Source: Flavisolibacter longurius (lineage in GTDB: Bacteria; Bacteroidota; Bacteroidia; Chitinophagales; Chitinophagaceae). Taken from it: a stretch of DNA of 64,000 nt. Of this stretch, positions 18,083 to 26,670 are shown one piece after another. Under the pieces are notes generated by a model, which was not told the origin of the DNA, made no database searches, and saw only the letters and a program-made list of their open reading frames with translations. Every line of letters begins with the position of its first letter. Positions within the stretch are counted from its first letter, which is position 1. A program made the position numbers and the translations under genes. The stretch spans positions 1 through 64,000 of the forward strand of contig JABUMY010000019.1 in the NCBI GenBank assembly GCA_013327885.1, read 5' to 3'.

Positions 18083-19327
18083 TCAGCTACGAATGGCAAC
18101 AACAGGATCCAGCCTGGCGGCTCTGTAGGCAGGAACAATGCCAGCGACAATACCCGCCGTTATGCAAATCAAAAGTGCAACAGAGATCATCCCAGCCGAT
18201 AGAAAAAAGGGAAAGCCAACAACAACCGTTGCCACTTTGGTGAGGATAAAAATGAGCAGCAATCCAACCAGTCCGCCCAAAATGCAAAGAAAGGCTGACT
18301 CCAAAAGAAACTCAACCAGGATAACCGTTTGGCGGGCGCCCAATGCTTTTTTCAAACCAATCTGCGAGGTTCTTTCTTTTACCGTAACGAACATAATATT
18401 AGCTACGCCAAATATGCCTACGATGAACGACAGGGCGCCAATGATCCAACCTCCCAGGTTGACGGTGCCAAAGGCCTTGCTCATCACTTCACTGGCTTCG
18501 GCTACATCATTCAGCGAAAAATTATCTTCTTCTGCAGGGCGCAGCTTTCGTACGGCACGCATCGTTCCCTTTAATTCATCCTGCAGTTGCCTGCTGTCAA
18601 CACCATCTTTGCCCTGGACAAGGATCAGGGGCTCCGACCGGCTTTCGTCCATCAGCGTACGGGCAAACTTATAAGGCAGTACCAGCGATGCATCAAAGCC
18701 CCAGCCACCAAGGAGTTGGGTTCCCTGCTTTTTAGTAACGCCAACTACGATGGCCTGCTGTCCGCGAACCAGTACTGTTTTCTGCAGCGCTGCTTTTGCT
18801 TCACCAAAAAGGTTTTCCGCCAGTGTGGCCCCGATAACGGCCCTGTTGACACCGCGGTAAAACTCAGCTTCGCTCAAAAAGCGGCCGGTTTCAATTTCAA
18901 GTGGCTGAATGTTGGCAAAATCCTCGCTGATGCCGTAAATGCGTACGTTGGCTGCCAGGCTGCTCCCTCCTTCAACATTGCTGAGCGTATTTATCTTAAA
19001 CGCCGCGTATTTGGCTGTGCTTGTGCGTTGCATGATCTCGGGGAGTTCATGGTATTGGGGTACGGGTCGCTTTGCAAATTTCCAGTAAGGAAAATCAGGA
19101 CCGGCACTGTATTGCCATTTGTCCACGTAAATGGTATTGGTGCCCAACGACCGTATTTCTGATTGTAGATTTTGTTCAAGGCTGTTAACCGTAGCGAGGA
19201 CGCCGATAATGCAAAAAATGCCAATGGTAATGCCGAAGAGGGACAAAAAGGTGCGTAGCTTGTTTTTCCACAGCTCCAGCATAGCAAGCCTGAAGCTGCT
19301 TCCGGTGATCTCAAAAAAGCGGCGCAT
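18083..19327 (-). CDS. ABC transporter permease, MacB/FtsX type
   Basis: A 414-residue protein with one N-terminal membrane helix (about 20-42, SLFGITIGIFCIIGVLATV), a MacB periplasmic core domain (45-255) and the FtsX/DUF214 three-helix permease region at the C-terminus (GVANIMFVTVKERTSQIGLKKALGA, then PAYRAARLDPVVAIR). MacB-like permeases use mechanotransmission to move peptides, antibiotics or lipoproteins. I chose ATG 19327 (MRRFFEITG); the longer frame from 19411 has no family support. No ATPase or membrane-fusion gene is adjacent, so partners must be encoded elsewhere. Substrate unknown. Confidence 0.9.
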   Translation of the reverse strand: MRRFFEITGSSFRLAMLELWKNKLRTFLSLFGITIGIFCIIGVLATVNSLEQNLQSEIRSLGTNTIYVDKWQYSAGPDFPYWKFAKRPVPQYHELPEIMQRTSTAKYAAFKINTLSNVEGGSSLAANVRIYGISEDFANIQPLEIETGRFLSEAEFYRGVNRAVIGATLAENLFGEAKAALQKTVLVRGQQAIVVGVTKKQGTQLLGGWGFDASLVLPYKFARTLMDESRSEPLILVQGKDGVDSRQLQDELKGTMRAVRKLRPAEEDNFSLNDVAEASEVMSKAFGTVNLGGWIIGALSFIVGIFGVANIMFVTVKERTSQIGLKKALGARQTVILVEFLLESAFLCILGGLVGLLLIFILTKVATVVVGFPFFLSAGMISVALLICITAGIVAGIVPAYRAARLDPVVAIRS

Positions 19328-19444
19328 GTGACAAAAGTAGCCGAAAACGCTGCGAAAGCTGCGCTGAAATTGCCGAACATTTATTATCATTGTTTTTTCA
19401 ACGTGTACCAATAAAATTGAAAAGCACCAATTGGCTCTAGCTAT

Positions 19445-19810
19445 ATGACAACCATTTTATTGATCGATGACGACCCCGATGTGCGAACGGTAATGAGCAG
19501 GCTTTTGCAAAAGCAGGGATACGGGGTAGCAACGGCTTCGCGGCGGGAAGATGCCCTGGCAAGACTGGAGGAAGGCCTGCCTTCGCTTATTTTGCTGGAT
19601 GTATTGCTTTCAGGGCACGATGGCCGGGAACTTTGCCGCGAGTTAAAAGCTTCGCCAGCCACCGGTCATATTCCTGTTATCATGTTTTCGGGTCATCCAG
19701 GTGCAGCCTCGCAGTTTGAAGTCTATGGTGCCGATGATTTTCTGACCAAGCCCTTCAATACTGATGTGCTGCTGGAAAAGCTCAACCGTCATCTCAAAAT
19801 CACCCCATAA
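19445..19810 (+). CDS. Single-domain response regulator (receiver only)
   Basis: A 121-residue CheY-like receiver. Visible are the acidic pair IDDDPD (residues 6-11), the phospho-acceptor Asp in LILLDVLLSGHDG (about 56), the switch Ser in IMFSGH and the Lys of TKPFN (about 100). There is no output domain and no kinase alongside, so it probably acts by protein-protein contact or in a phosphorelay. It is divergent from the ABC permease, 117 bp apart. Confidence 0.9.
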   Translation: MTTILLIDDDPDVRTVMSRLLQKQGYGVATASRREDALARLEEGLPSLILLDVLLSGHDGRELCRELKASPATGHIPVIMFSGHPGAASQFEVYGADDFLTKPFNTDVLLEKLNRHLKITP

Positions 19811-19853
19811 AGTGGAAGTGATAATCCTTCAAAGACACAAGTAACCGCATAAA

Positions 19854-19879
19854 AAAAGTCTCCTCGAAAGGAGACTTTT
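19854..19879. terminator. Bidirectional terminator between convergent genes
   Basis: A stem AAAGTCTCCT / AGGAGACTTT with loop CGAA on the plus strand (TTCG on the minus strand). Both sides have T-rich tails (TTTTAG on plus, a run of seven T on minus), so it can serve the receiver gene and the small minus-strand gene. Confidence 0.85.
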
Positions 19880-19898
19880 AGTTTCTGGAGATTTCAAA

Positions 19899-20099
19899 TT
19901 AACCTTCATCCGGTCTTTTTCCGTCTTTCCTTTCATCATTCGAGCGATTCCTGCTTACATATTTCGGGTTGAAGGGCTGCCGTGGCTGTTCGTAGTTCAT
20001 GCCATCGAAGCCTTCATAATTTTTTTGCTCGCTTGCCTGGTTGCCGTTTCGGTTTATGTCTCTTTCTCCACCGGTGTTTTTCCTAAGCTCTTGTGACAT
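19899..20099 (-). CDS. Small hydrophilic hypothetical protein
   Basis: A 66-residue protein rich in Asn, Arg, Glu, Gln and Lys with no Cys and almost no hydrophobic core (EQPRQPFNPKYVSRN, then GKRPDEG), so it is probably disordered. The downstream hairpin with seven T on the minus strand supports a transcribed gene. I do not recognise a family; such short charged proteins are common in Bacteroidota and some are stress-induced, but nothing here proves this. Confidence 0.6.
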   Translation of the reverse strand: MSQELRKNTGGERDINRNGNQASEQKNYEGFDGMNYEQPRQPFNPKYVSRNRSNDERKDGKRPDEG

Positions 20100-20457
20100 A
20101 ATCTGTGATTGTTGCTGATTAATGTATGGAAAAATGGTACCAAGAATTTTAAATGGGTCTGTTTCAGCTTAATAAAAGCGCCAAGGCCGCAAAAATGCAA
20201 AAAGGGTAGAGGTGAGATTTCCACAGTAAGGCATTCCTTTGGAGTCGGTTAAATTTTCATTAACAAAAACTGTGGAACGGTTTGCTTGTGCCAAAATCCT
20301 TTTCTCTACTACCGTTCGTACGATTACAATTCTTCTTTAACGTTCAGCGCTGTACCTTCGCGCCGCGAAAACGGCGATAATTTGTTGAGGGTAGCACAGG
20401 AATGATATCTCCCGGCACTATCACATTTTCCAATTATCGTATTAGCACATTCACCAC
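20100..20457. other. Intergenic region upstream of prfC
   Basis: No gene is visible. It holds a 9-bp inverted repeat TTCCACAGT (20219-20227) and ACTGTGGAA (20269-20277) 41 bp apart, and TACCTTCG at 20353-20360, a one-mismatch match to the Bacteroidota -7 element TAnnTTTG, about 98 bp before the prfC start. The TTG at -33 is not evident. Confidence 0.45.
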
Positions 20458-22044
20458 ATGAAATATCAGAACGAAATACACAAACGCAGAACGTTTGCGA
20501 TCATCTCTCACCCGGATGCGGGTAAAACAACCCTAACGGAAAAACTCCTGCTTTTTGGTGGCGCCATCCAGGTTGCCGGAGCGGTAAAAAGCAACAAGAT
20601 CAAAAAAGCGGCGACCTCCGACTTTATGGAGATCGAACGCCAGCGGGGTATCTCGGTGGCTACCTCGGTGATGAGTTTTGAATACAATGGTACCCTCATC
20701 AACCTGCTGGATACGCCGGGTCACAAGGACTTTGCAGAAGATACCTACCGGACCCTGACCGCCGTGGATAGCGTTATTCTGGTGGTGGACAGTGTGAATG
20801 GAGTGGAGGAGCAGACCCGCCGCCTGATGCAGGTGATTGCCATGCGCAAAACGCCGGTGATTGTTTTTATCAACAAAATGGACCGCGACGGAAAGAACCG
20901 TTTTGACCTCCTGGAAGAGATTGAAAAGGAACTGTCCATTTCGCTGCATCCCATGACCTGGCCCATTAACCAGGGAAAAGATTTTAAAGGGGTGTACGAC
21001 CTGCACAACAAAAACCTGCGCCTGTTTACGGCCCATACAAAGGCCGGTGACGAAGAAACCATGTCCATTGCTGACCTGGCGTCCAAAGAGCTTGACAGCA
21101 AGATCGGTGACCGGGATGCCGATATTCTGCGGGAAGACGTGGAACTGATCAGTGGTGTTTACGGTGCACTCGATGAAGAGACCTACCTGGCGGGAGACGT
21201 GGCACCCCTGTTTTTTGGCAGTGCCATCAACAACTTTGGTGTGCAGGAATTGCTGGAAACCTTCATCCGCATTGCACCGGAGCCCAAAGACCGCGAAACC
21301 AATACACGCAAAGTGGCGGTGAACGAAGACAAGTTCAGCGGCTTTATTTTTAAGATCCACGCCAACCTGGACCCGAAGCACCGCGACCGCATCGCTTTCC
21401 TTCGGGTTTGCTCTGGCAGGTTTGAGCGGAACAAATATTTTCACCACGTACGGCTCGACAAGGATGTTCGCTTCAGCAATCCTTATTCTTTCCTGGCCCG
21501 CGAAAAAAGCATTGTAGACGATGCGTATCCCGGCGATGTGGTGGGCCTTTTTGACACCGGCAATTTTAAGATCGGTGATACGCTGACGGAGGGTGAAGAG
21601 TTTTATTTTACCGGCATTCCTACCTTTTCGCCGGAGATCTTCCGCGAAGTGGTGAACAAAGACCCGATGAAAACAAAGCAGCTTGAAAAGGGCTTGCTGC
21701 AGTTGACCGATGAAGGCGTTGCGCAGTTGTTCACCCAGTTTGGGGGCAATAAAAAGATCATTGGCTGTGTGGGCGAACTGCAGTTTGAAGTGATCCAATA
21801 CAGGCTCCTGCACGAATACGGCGCTTCAGTGGTATTTAATTCGCTGCCCTTTTACAAGGCCTGCTGGATCACCAGCAAGGATCCGAAAAAGCTGGAAGAA
21901 TTCATTCGCTTTAAAAGCGCCAATATCGCTGAGGACAAAGACGGTCACCTGGTTTACCTGGCTCAAAGCGAATGGTTCCTGAACACCGAACGCACCAACA
22001 ACCCTGATATCGAGTTTCATTTTACTTCGGAAGTCCATAAGTAG
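20458..22044 (+). CDS. prfC: Peptide chain release factor 3
   Basis: A 528-residue translational GTPase. G1 is SHPDAGKTT (19-27 region), switch [11 protein letters not shown]4 NKMD; the family stretch [16 protein letters not shown] distinguishes RF3 from EF-G and LepA. It recycles RF1/RF2 from the ribosome after termination. Length matches the family. The TAG stop codon lies inside a short-period repeat arm that starts at 22041. Confidence 0.97.
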   Translation: MKYQNEIHKRRTFAIISHPDAGKTTLTEKLLLFGGAIQVAGAVKSNKIKKAATSDFMEIERQRGISVATSVMSFEYNGTLINLLDTPGHKDFAEDTYRTLTAVDSVILVVDSVNGVEEQTRRLMQVIAMRKTPVIVFINKMDRDGKNRFDLLEEIEKELSISLHPMTWPINQGKDFKGVYDLHNKNLRLFTAHTKAGDEETMSIADLASKELDSKIGDRDADILREDVELISGVYGALDEETYLAGDVAPLFFGSAINNFGVQELLETFIRIAPEPKDRETNTRKVAVNEDKFSGFIFKIHANLDPKHRDRIAFLRVCSGRFERNKYFHHVRLDKDVRFSNPYSFLAREKSIVDDAYPGDVVGLFDTGNFKIGDTLTEGEEFYFTGIPTFSPEIFREVVNKDPMKTKQLEKGLLQLTDEGVAQLFTQFGGNKKIIGCVGELQFEVIQYRLLHEYGASVVFNSLPFYKACWITSKDPKKLEEFIRFKSANIAEDKDGHLVYLAQSEWFLNTERTNNPDIEFHFTSEVHK

Positions 22045-22196
22045 CGAGTGGGGAGTAGTGAGTGGCGAGTAGCCATTTGATGACACCATCCCTACGTAAA
22101 CGACCCTCTTGCCATCGCAAGAGGGTCGTTTACGTAAAAAAACTTACACAGAGAGGCTACTCGCTACTCGCTACTAGCTACTCGCTTCTTGCTTCC
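22041..22196. repeat. Nested palindromic element at the prfC stop codon
   Basis: Outer arm one (22041-22073) is a run of GTAGCGAGTGG-like units; outer arm two (22155-22190) is a run of CTACTCG-like units, which are reverse complements. Between them is a perfect 20-bp inverted repeat (22093-22112 and 22117-22136) with a four-base loop. The inner hairpin is followed by A residues on the plus strand, so it is not a classic intrinsic terminator in the prfC direction. The prfC stop codon is part of arm one. Confidence 0.85.
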
Positions 22197-22221
22197 AACA
22201 AATCTCCCGTGCTTACTTTTG
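22189..22221 (+). promoter_or_regulatory. Predicted Bacteroidota-type promoter for bshB1
   Basis: TTG at 22189-22191 and TACTTTTG at 22214-22221 match the -33 TTG and -7 TAnnTTTG elements with a 22-bp spacer. The start codon at 22227 lies at about the predicted +1, so the transcript would be leaderless or nearly so. Confidence 0.6.
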
Positions 22222-22226
22222 CACAC

Positions 22227-22958
22227 ATGAAATTAGACATACTCGCCATCGGGTCGCATCCCGATGATGTGGAATTAGGTTGCTCCGGAACGCTGATCAA
22301 TGAAGTAAAAAGGGGTAAAAAGGTTGGTATTATTGACCTGACACAGGGAGAACTTGGCACGAGGGGAACCATTGAAACCCGCTACCAGGAAGCGGCCGAT
22401 GCTGCCAGGATTATGGGGCTTTCCGTACGGGAGAACCTGAAAATGCGGGACGGTTTTTTCCGCAACGACGAAGACCACCAAAAACAACTCATAAAGATCA
22501 TCCGTAAATACAAGCCCGAGATCGTGATCGGGAATATCCTGGAAGATCGGCACCCGGACCATGGCCGTGCCGGCTGGCTGATCTATGACGCCTGTTTTTA
22601 TTCCGGTCTTCGCCAGATAAAAACGGTTGGGGATAACGGCGAGGAGCAGGAAAAATGGCGGCCAAAAATGCTCTTGCATTACATACAGGACCGGTTTTAC
22701 GAACCGGATATTATCCTGGATGTGACCGATGTATGGGAAGATCGCATGGAAGCGATCAAAGCGTATAAAACACAGTTTTCACCCGATGCCAGCGCCGATC
22801 CGCAAACCTATATTTCTTCTCCCGAATTCGTAGAATCCTTAACGGCAAGGGCTCGTGTCCTTGGAAAACGGATCGGGGTGAAATACGCGGAAGGTTTTCT
22901 TTCCAAAAAAAGCATTGGGTTGAAGAACCTCGATTCCCTCGTGCTGAATGAAACCTGA
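22227..22958 (+). CDS. bshB1: Bacillithiol biosynthesis deacetylase BshB1
   Basis: A 243-residue LmbE/PIG-L family zinc deacetylase. It has GSHPDDVELG (His11, Asp13, Asp14 region, metal ligands), GELGTRGTIETRYQEA, MRDGFF and LEDRHPDHGRA, the set typical of BshB1 from Bacteroidota. It removes the acetyl group of GlcNAc-malate to give GlcN-malate for bacillithiol, a low-molecular-weight thiol. ATG 22227 is chosen because the family N-terminus starts there; the longer frame from 22062 is translated repeat DNA. BshA and BshC are not in the window. Confidence 0.93.
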   Translation: MKLDILAIGSHPDDVELGCSGTLINEVKRGKKVGIIDLTQGELGTRGTIETRYQEAADAARIMGLSVRENLKMRDGFFRNDEDHQKQLIKIIRKYKPEIVIGNILEDRHPDHGRAGWLIYDACFYSGLRQIKTVGDNGEEQEKWRPKMLLHYIQDRFYEPDIILDVTDVWEDRMEAIKAYKTQFSPDASADPQTYISSPEFVESLTARARVLGKRIGVKYAEGFLSKKSIGLKNLDSLVLNET

Positions 22959-22971
22959 TTTTACCGAAAGA

Positions 22972-23523
22972 TTATTTCGGCTGGTATTTTTTGCCCAAGT
23001 TGGCAACGGCATTTTTTAAAAAGGCGTTTACCACTAGTTTGTGCAAGGGCTGCAGCGGAAGGAAAGAGAACCGGCCGCGGGCACTGTTATACTGTACCAT
23101 TGTGGTAATGGCCAGTCGCTTTTGGTTGGACGAATCGGCAGGTTTTTGAAGAAAGAACGATACCCGGAAGGAAAAATGCCTGCCATCGCTGCCCAGCACA
23201 ATTTCGTCGGCTGAATGGCTGAACAGTTGCAACGGGAAGGAAATGAATTTGCCAGCCCTGGCATCGTACCACCAGTTTTCTTTTTCGGTTACACCTGCAA
23301 ACGAGGATGTTAGTCCCAGCAATGCGATGACCTTGTTGCCCGCCAGTAAAAATGGCGATAACCAACCCGGCTTTGCTGAGAAAAATGCCTGCACGGCGTC
23401 AGTGATCTGAACCCTGTCTTCTTTGTCCCCAAAGCCGGCTTCCGACCTGTCAATATAATGACAGCGTTGCAACGTATTGTACAAAAACGACTGGTCGGGG
23501 AGGGTGAACGACAGGGTGGTCAT
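22972..23523 (-). CDS. DUF2867-like protein
   Basis: A 183-residue protein beginning MTTLSFTLPDQSFLYNTLQRCHYIDRS. The ending FRVSFFL in the middle and the general plan (short N-terminal helix, ...LLAGNKVIALLGL..., DGRHFSFRVSFFL, a late MVQYNSARGRFSFLPLQPLHKLVV) resemble DUF2867, a small START/SRPBCC-like lipid- or ligand-binding family; I am only moderately sure. ATG 23523 is chosen over 23565. It shares strand and close spacing with the glycosyltransferase upstream (63 bp) and may be cotranscribed. Confidence 0.75.
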   Translation of the reverse strand: MTTLSFTLPDQSFLYNTLQRCHYIDRSEAGFGDKEDRVQITDAVQAFFSAKPGWLSPFLLAGNKVIALLGLTSSFAGVTEKENWWYDARAGKFISFPLQLFSHSADEIVLGSDGRHFSFRVSFFLQKPADSSNQKRLAITTMVQYNSARGRFSFLPLQPLHKLVVNAFLKNAVANLGKKYQPK

Positions 23524-23586
23524 ACGATTGTTTTTAAATCCTGAACAAGCATAGGACGCGAACACGCAAGTTTTTGTTACAGCTTT

Positions 23587-24723
23587 TTAGCTTTGTTTTT
23601 TTAATTCTGCCAGGGGGTAGAAGCTGTTGCGCCAGTAAATGCCGCCCTGCTTCAGGGTACGGTAGCTCGACACAACAATGATATAAACCATCACCATTCC
23701 CGAAAACGAAATCAACAGGGAGTGCCACCATTTTGCCTGCATGCCTTTTACACCCAGCGTAATCAGCAATTGCGCCAGCAGGATAATGGCAGCCGTAATT
23801 GGATAGCCACTAAATAAAAGCAGGGGCCAGGGCAAAACGATCAATAGTAAAGTTGACAAGGCCATGCCCAGGGCCATAAAGACATTGTAGTTGGCAACCG
23901 AAAACGTATTCTTCATCAGGCCCTTGACAAATTCACCCAAACCGGTGTACCATTGAAGGGAAATCTCGTCCTTGCCAAAAACAACGTTCTGCCGGAAGCC
24001 GGCCGCTTTCAGGCGTTCACCCAGCTTCAGGTCATCGTCCGGACGAAGTGAGATGACTTTGTGCGTACCGGCTGCTTCGTAAGCGGTACGCCTCACCAGG
24101 TTAAAAGCACCTACGCCCATGGAGGCTTTGGAAGAAGGTTTGGAGATGTCCCAGGGACGAAGTTTTACATTCAGCATCAGGGCAAAGGTGTTCATCACAC
24201 TTTTAAAAAGTTCAGACTTTGACGTTACTTCCGGCAGTGCGGTCAGGTGATCGAGACTTTGCTGCTGCACGTAGTGCATGGCTTTTCGCAAGGCGTTCGG
24301 GGCGAACAAAACATCGGCATCGGCAAACAAGAGCCATTCCGATGACGTGGCGAGATAACCCTGGTAAAGCGCATGGTTTTTTCCCAGCCAGCCTTCGGGC
24401 AAACTTTCCACCGTAATAACCTGGATGGACCTGTTTTGCTGCGCCATACGCTGCAGGATAACCGGTGTGTTATCGGTTGACCGGTCGTTAATGACAACAA
24501 TCTTCAGGTTAGGATACTGCAGGTTGCAAACGCTGCGCAGGGCTTTTTCCACTTCGGCTTCTTCGTCCTTCACGGCAATAATTACGTCAATCGAAGGCAG
24601 TTCGTTGCCAGTCAGGGGTGAAATGTCTTTGAGGTAAGCAATGCGCCGCGAGCTGATAAGCAGGTAGACGCACATGCCCGTCCAAAGCACCAACATCGCT
24701 ATTGCATAGATCTGTAGCAGCAT
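23587..24723 (-). CDS. Membrane-associated family 2 glycosyltransferase
   Basis: A 378-residue GT-A enzyme with an N-terminal helix (about 4-24), a catalytic domain (47-270) with IDVIIAVKDEEAEVEKAL, NDRSTDNTP, the metal-binding DADVLF and the acceptor-site RPDDDLKLGERL, and three C-terminal membrane helices (about 285-360). The plan resembles HpnB/CrtQ-type transferases that glycosylate lipid acceptors at the inner membrane. A sphingolipid desaturase lies 2 kb upstream on the same strand, so a glycolipid role is possible but not shown. Confidence 0.85.
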   Translation of the reverse strand: MLLQIYAIAMLVLWTGMCVYLLISSRRIAYLKDISPLTGNELPSIDVIIAVKDEEAEVEKALRSVCNLQYPNLKIVVINDRSTDNTPVILQRMAQQNRSIQVITVESLPEGWLGKNHALYQGYLATSSEWLLFADADVLFAPNALRKAMHYVQQQSLDHLTALPEVTSKSELFKSVMNTFALMLNVKLRPWDISKPSSKASMGVGAFNLVRRTAYEAAGTHKVISLRPDDDLKLGERLKAAGFRQNVVFGKDEISLQWYTGLGEFVKGLMKNTFSVANYNVFMALGMALSTLLLIVLPWPLLLFSGYPITAAIILLAQLLITLGVKGMQAKWWHSLLISFSGMVMVYIIVVSSYRTLKQGGIYWRNSFYPLAELKKQS

Positions 24724-24814
24724 CGTTCAAAGCTATTGCAGGGTAGAAGTAAGGAAGCGCTGCAGGTGAGAGGATGCTGTTAAAAATAACGCCAGGAAGG
24801 AAGTGGATAAATGA

Positions 24815-25438
24815 TCAGGTAATCGTTGCTGTTGACAATTCTTCCTTCACCCAATCACTGAAAACAGTTTTTTTCAGGCCGGGCCATTCGCTTTTTAAAA
24901 TGCTGTAATAAACCGTATCCCGCCGGAAACCATCGAGCATTACGGTATGGCTGCGCAAGGCACCTTCGTACTGTCCGCCTATTTTTTCTATGGCGTTCCG
25001 CGATGCCGTATTTCGGGCATCGGTTTTAAATTCTACCCTCTCGAATTCCAGTTCATCAAAAGCATAGGAAAGCAGCAAGGCTTTGCAGGCCCGGTTCAGT
25101 CCTGTTTGCTGAAAAGCCCTGCCGATCCAGGTCCAGCCGATCTCCAGCCTTCGGTCTTTGTTGGAAACATTGGCAATCGACGTGCTGCCGGCATAGGTCT
25201 GCGCTTTTTTATCAAACACGGCAAAAGGGTAGCGAAAGCCTTTCTCCCTTTCCTGCAAAGAGGTTTGGATGTAATCCGCTAAAAGGGCCGGCGTATGAAT
25301 TTGATAAGGTGAGAATTGCACCAGGTCTGTTTGCGCCGTGGCCACGGGGAGCAGGTTGTTATTGTCATCCTGGGTTAGCGGTCGTAACAGCACACGGCTG
25401 TTCTCCAGGATGATGTCTTTTGCAAAAGAAAAGTCCAT
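24815..25438 (-). CDS. GNAT family N-acetyltransferase (RimJ/RimL-like)
   Basis: A 207-residue protein of the GNAT fold. It has ILENSRVLLRPLT at the N-terminus, EIGWTWIGRAFQQTGLNRACKALLLSYAFDEL (acetyl-CoA binding loop), and RVEFKTDARNTASRNAIEKIGGQYEG, the signature of RimJ/RimL and similar acetyltransferases acting on protein N-termini or small molecules. ATG 25438 (MDFSFAKD) is chosen; the longer frame from 25528 reads through intergenic DNA. Confidence 0.9.
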   Translation of the reverse strand: MDFSFAKDIILENSRVLLRPLTQDDNNNLLPVATAQTDLVQFSPYQIHTPALLADYIQTSLQEREKGFRYPFAVFDKKAQTYAGSTSIANVSNKDRRLEIGWTWIGRAFQQTGLNRACKALLLSYAFDELEFERVEFKTDARNTASRNAIEKIGGQYEGALRSHTVMLDGFRRDTVYYSILKSEWPGLKKTVFSDWVKEELSTATIT

Positions 25439-25539
25439 TGATTTTGTTTCAGTCCTGAAAATAAAAAATGTCCCGCACAGGAGACATAATTTAAAATTAG
25501 CGATAAGAAAGAGAAGGAATGTAGCCACCAGTAACCAAA

Positions 25540-25570
25540 CTCACCACTCACCACTCACCACTCACCATCA
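25540..25570. repeat. CACTCAC tandem repeat abutting a stop codon
   Basis: Four tandem copies of a 7-bp unit CTCACCA run up to and touch the TGA stop (25568-25570, minus strand) of the outer-membrane barrel gene. Similar units recur at 49922-49935 beside another stop codon. Confidence 0.85.
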
Positions 25571-26140
25571 CGGCCTGAACTGGTAAAACAACCCGATCTG
25601 CCAAACCCGGTGCTTGGATTCGCGGCCGCCCTGCTCAAAAACATCTGTCAGTCCCAGGTTAAAACGGGCATCCACACCAAGTCCGCTGCGTGACAAAAAG
25701 CCAAGCCCAAACGCCCAGGAAAAATCAGCTTCGTTCATGCCGTTTTTTAGGTCAGCTACGGTATTGCCATTGCGTTTGAGATCAGCATCCAGCAGGAAGC
25801 CTACCTGCGGACCGGTCTGCAGGCGGATACCCTTGTTGCCCATGTATTGCAGCAAAACGGGAATGTTCAGGTAATTGGTTACCACCTCGCCATTAAAATT
25901 AGGATGGGTGTACTTGGCGCCCTGCGACGAAAAAACGACTTCAGGCTGCACGGCCAACTTGCGCTGCACATGAATGTGAAAGAGGAGGCCGCCATGATAG
26001 CCAAGCCGGGTGGCGGTGTTGTTGCGGTAGCGGCTGTCGGAAATGTCGTTGATGTTCAAGCCGCCTTTAATACCGATCTGTGTTTGCGAAAAGACGGTGC
26101 AAGAAAAAAGAAGGGCCATTGCCAGGAAAGCCTTTTTCAT
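25568..26140 (-). CDS. Outer-membrane beta-barrel protein, PorT-like
   Basis: A 190-residue protein with signal peptide MKKAFLAMALLFSCTVFSQ, then an eight-strand barrel pattern (QIGIKGGLNINDI, GYHGGLLFHIHVQRKLAVQPEVVFSSQGAKY, LNIPVLLQYMGNKGIRLQTGPQVGFLLDAD, VDARFNLGLTDVF) ending in an aromatic strand (WQIGLFYQFRP). This is the outer membrane protein beta-barrel (PorT/OMP_b-brl_2) family, abundant in Bacteroidota. It is not necessarily the type IX secretion PorT itself. It follows the receiver gene and is separated from it by a terminator. Confidence 0.88.
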   Translation of the reverse strand: MKKAFLAMALLFSCTVFSQTQIGIKGGLNINDISDSRYRNNTATRLGYHGGLLFHIHVQRKLAVQPEVVFSSQGAKYTHPNFNGEVVTNYLNIPVLLQYMGNKGIRLQTGPQVGFLLDADLKRNGNTVADLKNGMNEADFSWAFGLGFLSRSGLGVDARFNLGLTDVFEQGGRESKHRVWQIGLFYQFRP

Positions 26141-26167
26141 AAGTGTACTTTACCACACCTCTATGCA

Positions 26168-26193
26168 AAGAAAAGGCCACCGAAGTGGCCTTT
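26168..26193 (-). terminator. Terminator after the receiver gene at 26192
   Basis: Stem AAAGGCCAC / GTGGCCTTT with a TTCG loop on the minus strand, followed by TTCTTTG. The stem includes part of the receiver gene stop codon. Confidence 0.75.
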
Positions 26194-26620
26194 ATTCTGT
26201 ACAGTATTTGAGCAGCTTTTGCACTGCGTCTTTTAAGTTCGAATACTGGGGCGGCTTGGTAATCATTTCCACCCCCTGGTGCTTGCAATAAAGCTTGTCC
26301 ATCTGGCTGTTAGACGTGGTAAAGAAAACCACGGGTATCTCCCGCAATTCATCGTCCTTTTTCAGGCGCGACAAGGTTTCTTTGCCATCCATCACCGGCA
26401 TGTTCATATCAAGAATGATGAGGCTGGGCAGGCTTTTGTTGTCTTTGCCTTCCGTTAAATAATCCAATGCTTCCTTTCCGTTGTGTACTTCCTTGATATT
26501 ATAGTTGTCGCCAAGTTCCTGCAGCACCTGGCGCATCAGCATCAGGTCGTCCGTATCATCATCTGCCCACAGGATGTGTCGGCCTTGCATATCAAATTTT
26601 TGTTCTTTTGGTGTTTCCAT
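26192..26620 (-). CDS. Single-domain response regulator (Rcp1-like receiver)
   Basis: A 142-residue receiver with acidic cluster WADDDTDDL, phospho-acceptor Asp in LIILDMNMPVMDGKE, switch Thr in VFFTTS and a conserved Lys (MITKPP). The LILLD.NMP pattern and a divergent tail resemble Rcp1-type regulators paired with phytochrome-like kinases. In-frame ATGs at 26635 and 26626 are alternatives. It lies 50 bp downstream of the desaturase gene on the same strand and may be its operon partner; no kinase is adjacent. Confidence 0.88.
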   Translation of the reverse strand: METPKEQKFDMQGRHILWADDDTDDLMLMRQVLQELGDNYNIKEVHNGKEALDYLTEGKDNKSLPSLIILDMNMPVMDGKETLSRLKKDDELREIPVVFFTTSNSQMDKLYCKHQGVEMITKPPQYSNLKDAVQKLLKYCTE

Positions 26621-26670
26621 AATCATTGTTAGCATTTGGTCTTAAACAGGATCAGGAATTGGCGCGGCGT

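Noticed and set aside
20219-20277. TTCCACAGT/ACTGTGGAA inverted repeat as DnaA boxes or an origin
   Set aside because: Each arm differs from the TTATCCACA box by two or more bases and no other origin features (dnaA, dnaN, AT-rich unwinding element) are near.
20533-21813. 426-codon minus-strand frame opposite prfC
   Set aside because: Long but fully antisense to release factor 3, with a His/Gln-rich translation typical of a shadow.
22062-22226. N-terminal extension of BshB1
   Set aside because: It is translated palindromic repeat DNA (SLLATSYSLLAS) and precedes the conserved N-terminus and promoter.
25540-25570. CTCACCA tandem repeat as a CRISPR array
   Set aside because: Units are 7 bp with no spacers and no cas genes in the window.
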